64,000 nucleotides of DNA from an uncultured Clostridia bacterium. Its GTDB lineage: Bacteria > Bacillota > Clostridia > TANB77 > CAG-508. The stretch lies in NCBI GenBank assembly GCA_944392485.1, contig CALXWO010000003.1:62001-126000 (forward strand), read 5' to 3'. The translations under genes and the position numbers were made by a program. Below the pieces are notes generated by a model. The model did not search any database and was not told the origin of the DNA. It saw only the letters and a list, made by a program, of their open reading frames with translations. This document shows positions 58,250 through 64,000 of the stretch, piece after piece; the stretch's first letter is position 1, and every line of letters begins with the position of its first letter.

Positions 58250-59380
58250 TTATCTTTCTTCTTTGCTTAAGCCCAAAATCTGTTCCTTCAAATTATTTAC
58301 TAAAACTTTAAGTCCATCATCGTTTAATTGTATTCCTAATGTACTCATGGCACCCTTAAAATTACCATTTTTAGATTCTTCCAAATACTTCTTTAAAATA
58401 CTAGGACCATCTTCTTTATATTTTTTAATTATTGTTGGAGCAATTAACCCTCCAAGTGCATATCTTTTTTCAAAATTCATACCTCTTGGATCATCAATTA
58501 TATTTCTAGCCATACGTCTTACATACTGAGTAGAAAAGTTATTATCTCTCATAAATTTTTCTATATATTGCAATGTAATTTCACCGTTTTTACTTTTTTC
58601 TTTTGCTAATAACAATTTAGCATACACTAATCTTGCATCCTGCATAAAACTATTTATTCTTATGCTACTAATTTCTTCTATTGTTTGTTTTGAATAATCT
58701 GTATTTTTTAGTAGATAATCTGTAAGCATTCCCTCGAAAGCAATAGTTGTTGCTTCTCCAAGTAGTTCTCTTGTATTACTTACTTTTGATTCTGGTCTTT
58801 TGCCTTTTAATTCTTCATTAGATGTTTTTTCACTTTCTAAGTCTAAATCAAATAAATGAGAAATCTCATGTACAACGATATATAAATCCTCTAAAGTACA
58901 CTCGTTTTCATCTAAAATTTTCTCTTCTTTTGAATTTACTTTCATTCTAGTAGGCACATTTACTATGGCATTTCCTTTATTACTTTGAACAGTACCATCA
59001 GAAGTATATTCTAATACGTTGAATTCATCTTTTTTATTAAAATCTTTTACTTCGTGAATATTATATATCTTCATTTTTATATTTTCGTGTTGCTGAAGTA
59101 TTGTTTCTATTGCTTGCCTATATACACTTAAATCTATCGATTTAAAAAAATCTAGCGTAACCCCTAACATTTCGCTTTTTTTTAATGGTGTAATAACTGA
59201 TATGGGACTAGTTTTTACACTAGTACAGTTTTTAAGCATGTAGCCTAGAGCTTGCTCTAATAAATCGTAATCTATATTTAACTCTTCCTTTTCTCCTATT
59301 ACTTTATCCATTGCTTGGTTTAATTGTTTTAAAAAATTTTCTCTCATAACAATTGCTTCATCTAAATTTACTGTACTCAT
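58250..59380 (-). CDS. hypothetical protein with a HEISH metal-binding motif
   Basis: 376 aa. Mostly helical; residues 168-179 are IVVHEISHLFDL, a HExxH zinc-protease core, preceded by beta-strand-like NVPTRMKVNS and followed by a glutamate at SNTRELLGEATTIAFEGML, which could supply the third ligand (E in GEA). No signal peptide, so it would be cytosolic or injected. No known family recognised. Start ATG 59380 (MSTVNLDEAIVM) with only a weak AAGGA upstream. Native codon use. Confidence 0.7.
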   Translation of the reverse strand: MSTVNLDEAIVMRENFLKQLNQAMDKVIGEKEELNIDYDLLEQALGYMLKNCTSVKTSPISVITPLKKSEMLGVTLDFFKSIDLSVYRQAIETILQQHENIKMKIYNIHEVKDFNKKDEFNVLEYTSDGTVQSNKGNAIVNVPTRMKVNSKEEKILDENECTLEDLYIVVHEISHLFDLDLESEKTSNEELKGKRPESKVSNTRELLGEATTIAFEGMLTDYLLKNTDYSKQTIEEISSIRINSFMQDARLVYAKLLLAKEKSKNGEITLQYIEKFMRDNNFSTQYVRRMARNIIDDPRGMNFEKRYALGGLIAPTIIKKYKEDGPSILKKYLEESKNGNFKGAMSTLGIQLNDDGLKVLVNNLKEQILGLSKEER

Positions 59381-59538
59381 TTATATCCTTCCAAATTTTA
59401 TATATAATTCTAATTATATTGTAAGTTTATTTTATTATATTATTATTTTATTTACAACAAATTTACTGTTTTTTGTTCATAATCTAGACTATACAATATA
59501 AATATTATACAATTAACTAAAAAATACGAGGTGTTTTT

Positions 59539-60573
59539 ATGATTAAACCTGAAAGATTAAAAAATAGGGATACTGTTGCAGTTGTGAGCTTATCTTGGGG
59601 TGGACTTGGTGACGATAAATTTATACATAAATTTAATATTGCAAAAGATTATTTGAAAAATGAATTTAATTTAAATTTAATTGCTATGCCTAATGCTTTA
59701 AAAGGTAGTAAATTTTTATACGAACATCCTGAACTTAGAGCAAAAGATTGGATGGATGCTTTTAAAAATCCTACTATAAAAGCAATAATTGCTTCAACTG
59801 GCGGTGATGATACAATTAGGTTGTTACCTTATATCGATTATGATATTATAAGAAACAATCCCAAAATCTTTACAGGTTTTTCGGATACAACTGCTAATCA
59901 TTTTATGATGTATAAAGCAGGGGTTACATCTTTTTATGGTCCTTGCCTAATGCATAATTTTGCTCAATATGGTGGTATGGATGAATATACTCTAAATTCA
60001 GTAGAAAATATATTGTTTAATGATTGCACTAATTTTAAAATTAAAAAATGTGATTATTGGACAAATGAACATATAGATTGGGATGAAAAAAATATAGACA
60101 AAGTTAAAACTAAGTTACCAGATACAAAAGGTTATGAAATTTTGCAAGGTACTGGCAAAGCTAGAGGGAAACTTTTAGGTGGCTGTATAGAGCTTTTAAA
60201 TATGATTAATAATACTGAAATTTGGCCTTCTTTAGAAAAATGGGAAAATACAATTCTGTTTATTGAGACTAGTGAAGAAAAACCTAGTCCTCAATATGTT
60301 ACTTATTTTTTAAGAAATTTACACGCTCAGGGAATTTTAGATGTTATAAATGGAATTATTGTAGGTAAACCTCAAAATGAAACCTATTATGAAGAATATA
60401 AGCAATCATATATTAAAGTGATTAGTGATGAAGCTAAAAGAAAAAATTTACCTATAATTTACAATTGTAATTTTGGTCATAGTGAGCCTATTGGCATTAT
60501 TCCTTTTGGAATAAATTGTGAGTTAGATTGCGATAATAAAAGAATAACTTTGTTGGAAAATGCGGTAACTTAA
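59539..60573 (+). CDS. S66-family LD-carboxypeptidase / MccF-like peptidase
   Basis: 344 aa. Nucleophile in GFSDTT (residues 113-118, Ser115), preceded by IIASTGGDDTIRLLPYID; the catalytic glutamate is in LFIETSEEKPSPQ and histidine in CNFGHSEPIGIIPFG. S66 enzymes trim muropeptides (LdcA) or inactivate microcin C and related aminoacyl-nucleotides (MccF). The lack of a signal peptide suits either. Followed 18 bp later by a GNAT gene, possibly co-transcribed, and MccF-GNAT pairs occur in self-immunity contexts; here this is only suggestive. Confidence 0.85.
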   Translation: MIKPERLKNRDTVAVVSLSWGGLGDDKFIHKFNIAKDYLKNEFNLNLIAMPNALKGSKFLYEHPELRAKDWMDAFKNPTIKAIIASTGGDDTIRLLPYIDYDIIRNNPKIFTGFSDTTANHFMMYKAGVTSFYGPCLMHNFAQYGGMDEYTLNSVENILFNDCTNFKIKKCDYWTNEHIDWDEKNIDKVKTKLPDTKGYEILQGTGKARGKLLGGCIELLNMINNTEIWPSLEKWENTILFIETSEEKPSPQYVTYFLRNLHAQGILDVINGIIVGKPQNETYYEEYKQSYIKVISDEAKRKNLPIIYNCNFGHSEPIGIIPFGINCELDCDNKRITLLENAVT

Positions 60574-60591
60574 TTATTGGGGAGTGGTTAA

Positions 60592-61077
60592 ATGAATTTA
60601 AGAGATTATCAAGAAACTGACGCGTTTGAAATAATTAAGTGGATAAACAATGAAAGAGATTTAAAGTTATGGTCTGCAAATATATATAAAAATTATCCTG
60701 TTACAGCAAATGATATTAATAATAACTATAGTTCTAATTGTTTTTGGGCCAAAACTTTAGTAGATAATAATAAAATTATTGGACATTTAATATTAAGGAA
60801 TCCATCCGTTAATAAAAATATTGTGCGTTTTGGCTTTATTATTGTAGATCCTTCGCTAAGAGGAAATGGATATGGTAAAATATTACTTAATATGGCTATT
60901 AATTTTGCAAGAAAAGATTTACATGCCAAAGAAATTAATTTATGTGTTTTTGGTATTAATAAAAATGCATATTTATGCTATAAATCAGTTGGCTTTAAAG
61001 AAAGAGAAGTTAAGAAAAATGCTTTTTATTATAATGGAGAATACTGGGATTTGATAGAAATGTTTTTAAAAATATAA
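60592..61077 (+). CDS. GNAT-family N-acetyltransferase
   Basis: 161 aa, ATG 60592 behind GGGGAGTGG. RimJ-like: MNLRDYQETDAFEIIKWINN, DPSLRGNGYGKILLNMAINF (acetyl-CoA loop) and AYLCYKSVGFKEREVK. Probably acetylates a small molecule or protein N-terminus. Downstream of the S66 gene. Confidence 0.85.
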   Translation: MNLRDYQETDAFEIIKWINNERDLKLWSANIYKNYPVTANDINNNYSSNCFWAKTLVDNNKIIGHLILRNPSVNKNIVRFGFIIVDPSLRGNGYGKILLNMAINFARKDLHAKEINLCVFGINKNAYLCYKSVGFKEREVKKNAFYYNGEYWDLIEMFLKI

Positions 61078-61498
61078 AAAGGGGTTATAAGCTTTTTATA
61101 TTTCTTTTATTCTATATTGTCTTATTTTTAGTATGATACTTCTTTGTTTTATATTTTAAGATTCTAATTACTTATAATTCCATAATCCTTAATTTATTTT
61201 CTTTCCTTATATATTATTCAATTTTAACAAATAACTTTACTTATATAAGCAAGCGAATACAGGCATATTTCTACCATATGCTTGTTTGCAATACAACTCA
61301 TAGGCCTTCGGGTTATGAGTTTACATAACTCTGTTTTTGAACTTTTAAGAAAAGTTAAGTTTTTATTGGTATTAATATACTTTCAGAGATTTTCATTTTC
61401 GGAACATTTGTGTGATTTGGGGAAATTTTTTGAATTTATTTCCCCAAAATTTCCCCAAGAATTATTGGAAATATTTAGAAAATTATGGAGGTAAAAAT
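61078..61498. other. 421-bp gap with hairpins, edge of a mobile-element remnant
   Basis: Contains ACTCATAGGCCTTCGGGTTATGAGT hairpin near 61298-61322 and a pair GGGGAAATTTT / AAAATTTCCCC around 61418-61456. No gene with a ribosome binding site. The sequence character resembles intergenic parts of integrated elements. Confidence 0.4.
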
Positions 61499-61804
61499 AT
61501 GGAATTTAAATTATCAAAAAAAGAAATGAATGATTTATTAAAGCAATGGATTATATTTAGAGATGAGGAATTATCTACTTTAACAAAGGAAGATAAAAAA
61601 CATCCTTTAAGGTTTGATGAATTTGAGGAAAAACTAGTTAAAAGCTTGCCTTATAAAAATAGAGAATATACAAGAATTGTACTTGCAAAAATATATGATG
61701 ACTTTATAGACTTTTGTAGTTATTACAATGAAAAATATTACAGAGCAGGTTTTGGTGACTGCTTAAATTTAGTAATAATGAGTCTTGGAGGGCAAGGAAA
61801 ATGA
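61499..61804 (+). CDS. hypothetical mobile-element protein (DUF6664-like)
   Basis: 101 aa. ATG 61499 behind TGGAGG; a longer frame upstream is not needed. The C-terminal NEKYYRAGFGDCLNLVIMSL resembles small proteins of clostridial integrative elements with the 'YYRAGF.D...L' phrase. Helical, function unknown. Overlaps the next start (ATGA), so the two are translationally coupled. Confidence 0.6.
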   Translation: MEFKLSKKEMNDLLKQWIIFRDEELSTLTKEDKKHPLRFDEFEEKLVKSLPYKNREYTRIVLAKIYDDFIDFCSYYNEKYYRAGFGDCLNLVIMSLGGQGK

Positions 61805-62076
61805 GTTTAAGAAGATATGGCATACTTATTAAAAGTTATTTAAAAGAAGTTAAACCCATTAAGTATAGCAAACTTACTATTGATGGAGATTTAATGGATT
61901 ATCTTTTAGAAGAAGAAAAGTATTTATGTAAATTTGCTGATGTTGTTAGATTGTATTTAAAAGATACTTACCCAGAACCTAAAACACATGAATTTATTGT
62001 TATGGCTAAGTATAATCAAATGATTGATAGCATGGTGGAAGAGTTTGTAAGAAGTGAAATTACGAAGATTGTGTAG
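61801..62076 (+). CDS. TnpV-like transposon-encoded protein
   Basis: 91 aa. RRYGILIKSYLKEVKPIKYS followed by KLTIDGDLMDYLLEEEK and a C-terminal NQMIDSMVEEFVRSEI agree in order and spacing with TnpV proteins of clostridial transposons (Y-G-x-x-x-x-x-Y-L-K-E start, E-E-x-x-x-x-E-I end). Role unknown even in TnpV-bearing elements. No recombinase is visible nearby, so this is a remnant. Confidence 0.55.
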   Translation: MSLRRYGILIKSYLKEVKPIKYSKLTIDGDLMDYLLEEEKYLCKFADVVRLYLKDTYPEPKTHEFIVMAKYNQMIDSMVEEFVRSEITKIV

Positions 62077-62083
62077 ATTGTAG

Positions 62084-62112
62084 AAGCCGAGACTAAGTCT
62101 CGGCTTTATTTC
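62084..62112. terminator. bidirectional intrinsic terminator
   Basis: AAGCCGAGAC-TAA-GTCTCGGCTT hairpin between the convergent TnpV-like and AAA ATPase genes. Confidence 0.85.
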
Positions 62113-63512
62113 TATATATACTGTCTCATTTGTTTAATTGATGCTTCCAAATCTTTTTCATTGACTTTTCCCATATCTGCTTGATGATGAATTTGATTTC
62201 TTACATATGTATTTAAACTCACTTGATTAGCATTTCCTTTCCACGGCCAGATAGCTTTTTCTCCTTTGGCTTGTACAAAAAAAGTATTATCAAAATTTTT
62301 TATGCCACTTGTTCCACCATTTGCTAAATAGTTATTGTATAATGTTTCATATAATTCATTATGATATTCTTCTGTCACTACTGCAAATGCCAGATAGTTA
62401 ATTTCATTTGCTGAAATGTATGGAAGTTTTATTTCTATCTTATTTGCATAAGTTTTATCACTATTTAAAATAAAATATTTAACATTATCATTATATGCTA
62501 ATTGCTTTACTAAGAGTGGTGAATGAGTAGTAATTATTATTTGAGTATCTTTTGATATTTCTAATAAAAAATCCACAAATTTTTGTTGTATTTTTGGATG
62601 TAAGTGTAACTCTGGCTCGTCTATTAAAATAATTGTATTTTTACCTTGTTGTATAGACATATAATAAGAATATAATAACGAAAACATCATTTCATACCCA
62701 GACCCCAAATTCGATAAACCTATTTGTTGATTATTGTTTTTTTTAATAACAAATTTAGCATTATCAAATGGCTTACAATTATCTATAAAATCAAGTTGTA
62801 CCTTAAGTTGACTAATTTCTTGGAATTTTTTTATTACTTCTTCTAGCATGTCGCTTTCGACTTTATCTTTTTTTATTGTTTGACTCAAATTAAAATTTAA
62901 ATCTTCAACTTCTGTAATTTTCTTATTATACTGAAAACTAAAATCCTCCATTAATCTATCAAATTTTGTATCATTATATGTTCCTGAGCGAGTTTGAAAT
63001 AATCTATTCTTATCTATATAAATTATATCAGTATCATTGAATCTTTTTCCAGCAAACGGATTATTAACACTTAATCTAAGATCTGGACTTCCATCTGCAG
63101 GTTTATCAGGATCAGACTTTATAAAAAGTTGATCATGTACTAATAATGATTGTAAATAGCTTTTTGTTCCCCTATTTCTCATTTTTCCAACAAACTTAAA
63201 TCCTTTTGCCTCGAATTTAGCCTTAGGCATTGTTCCTAAAACTTCAAAATTTTCTTTAGAATAAACTTTAATATCTGTGGACTTTTTAATATCTGTCATA
63301 TCAGATATTGAAAATGAATCTGCTTTGTACTCTATTACAGAATAAGCAATAGAATCTAAAATTGTTGTTTTACCACATCCATTTTCTCCTACTAATACAG
63401 TTAATCCCGAACCCTCCTTATTAGCTTTTGGAATATTAAATTCTCCTATTTGATACTTATCTTCTTCTGAAAACATTCTAAAATTATTAATATCTACTTT
63501 CGAGATAAACAT
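62112..63512 (-). CDS. AAA-family (ABC/SMC-like) ATPase, possible defence component
   Basis: 466 aa. Walker A VGENGCGKTT at 41-50, signature-like LSNLGSGYE at 266-274, Walker B TIILIDEPELHLHP at 293-306 and the H-loop in IIITTHSPLLVKQL. The middle is a short coiled-coil region. The C-terminus (YVRNQIHHQADMG, SIKQMRQYI) has an R-N-x-x-H-H motif that recurs in ATPases of several phage-defence loci. No nuclease domain is fused. The gene upstream (63543-64000) is on the same strand, 30 bp away, so they are likely a pair. Confidence 0.75.
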   Translation of the reverse strand: MFISKVDINNFRMFSEEDKYQIGEFNIPKANKEGSGLTVLVGENGCGKTTILDSIAYSVIEYKADSFSISDMTDIKKSTDIKVYSKENFEVLGTMPKAKFEAKGFKFVGKMRNRGTKSYLQSLLVHDQLFIKSDPDKPADGSPDLRLSVNNPFAGKRFNDTDIIYIDKNRLFQTRSGTYNDTKFDRLMEDFSFQYNKKITEVEDLNFNLSQTIKKDKVESDMLEEVIKKFQEISQLKVQLDFIDNCKPFDNAKFVIKKNNNQQIGLSNLGSGYEMMFSLLYSYYMSIQQGKNTIILIDEPELHLHPKIQQKFVDFLLEISKDTQIIITTHSPLLVKQLAYNDNVKYFILNSDKTYANKIEIKLPYISANEINYLAFAVVTEEYHNELYETLYNNYLANGGTSGIKNFDNTFFVQAKGEKAIWPWKGNANQVSLNTYVRNQIHHQADMGKVNEKDLEASIKQMRQYI

Positions 63513-63542
63513 AGTTCCTCCTTTTTTAGAATTTTAGTCTTT

Positions 63543-64000
63543 TTATTCTTCGTTTTTTTGTCCAGTTAATTTGAGATATCTTTGAGTTGCTTCTTCATCT
63601 TGAGCTAATTTTGCCATAGATAAAATATATTGAGCATTTGTTTGTGAATCCATTGGAATCTTAGATTCAATAACTTTTTTTAACAATAAAGTTAATGGCT
63701 CGCCTATAGCTTGTTTATAATTAAAACCTACTAATTGCATAATAGTTAGAGTTTCTACGGATAATATTTTCTGCATTTGTTCAATTTGAACTTGTTCTGG
63801 AATAAATTCTTTAAATATAGGTAATAAATTGTCTGTTATGTATTTTATATCATCCTCTGTAATTTTTTGAGATACTAATTCCTGTTCATATGCTTGAGCA
63901 ATACGTTGAATTTCTATTTTATCATTTAATAAATCTGATATTATTTCTTCAAGTTCCGCAATAGTTGATTTATCTTCATTTTTTGCCTTTATTGCTTTTA
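63543..64000 (-). CDS. hypothetical helical protein, partner of the AAA ATPase (5' end outside window)
   Basis: The frame stays open to the right edge, so at least 151 residues are present. It is highly helical and charged (STIAELEEIISDLLNDKIEI, YEQELVSQKITEDD, IPEQVQIEQMQKILSVE), ending in ATQRYLKLTGQKNEE. No domain recognised. It precedes the ATPase gene by 30 bp. Confidence 0.6.
   Translation of the reverse strand, partial: KAIKAKNEDKSTIAELEEIISDLLNDKIEIQRIAQAYEQELVSQKITEDDIKYITDNLLPIFKEFIPEQVQIEQMQKILSVETLTIMQLVGFNYKQAIGEPLTLLLKKVIESKIPMDSQTNAQYILSMAKLAQDEEATQRYLKLTGQKNEE

Overview
The window is strongly AT-rich, uses AGA for nearly all arginine, has AGGAGG-type ribosome binding sites, and carries ylbJ (spore formation), a Spo0A-type domain, LPXTG and SdrD/DUF11-type surface proteins, minC-mrdA-mreD and a divIB-DUF881-sbp cluster. 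This points to a low-GC, Gram-positive, probably gut-dwelling clostridium of an uncultured lineage. The lineage is inference; no rRNA or tRNA gene is present.

Layout. 0-13.5 kb: WG-repeat protein, UDP-sugar pyrophosphorylase, ylbJ, a DUF1846 protein, pyrG, an SDR oxidoreductase, the pyrC-pyrF-pyrK-pyrD operon and a divergent orotate phosphoribosyltransferase-like gene. 13.5-16.6 kb: a REP-associated tyrosine transposase (RAYT) with its palindromes, M18 aminopeptidase, Spo0A C-domain protein. 16.7-28.3 kb: two giant surface proteins, patatin, SDR. 28.7-42.4 kb: leuS, a second RAYT, purL, purM, trmB, sbp-DUF881-DUF881-divIB-murA. 42.4-51.3 kb: cdd, purA, an LPNTG-anchored Big2 protein, three small genes, minC-mrdA-mreD, a metal/arsenic permease. 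51.4-57.5 kb: small monocistronic cassettes, an HD protein, ylmH, yraN-dprA-yifB. 57.6-64 kb: GNATs, a HEISH protein, an S66 peptidase, a mobile-element remnant and an AAA ATPase pair.

The main discovery is translational. Twelve otherwise normal genes (ylbJ, pyrK, pyrF, purL, trmB, a DUF881 gene, murA, a Big2 protein, a giant surface protein, mreD, an HD-domain gene, yifB) are each broken by one, or in purL and yifB two, +1 frameshifts. All 14 have the same form: one extra C directly before a conserved GGN glycine codon, so the zero frame reads CGG. In my scan of the other long native genes no in-frame CGG occurs at all, although out-of-frame CGG (AAC GGA, GAC GGA, AGC GGA) is common. Sequencing error cannot know the reading frame. 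The likely reading is that CGG is unassigned or starved here and the ribosome reads C-GGN as glycine by a +1 shift or four-base decoding. The only in-frame CGG codons that look like arginine are in five short genes with foreign codon use; a shift there would truncate each of them, so the phenomenon may also act as a barrier to incoming genes.

The second theme is repeats. Four MITE-like families (A-D) share AAATTGTAATTTG/CAAATTACAATTT ends around unrelated palindromic cores. Two RAYT genes are flanked by their own REP palindromes, and related palindromes sit between pyrK and pyrD and, decayed, inside the purL coding sequence.
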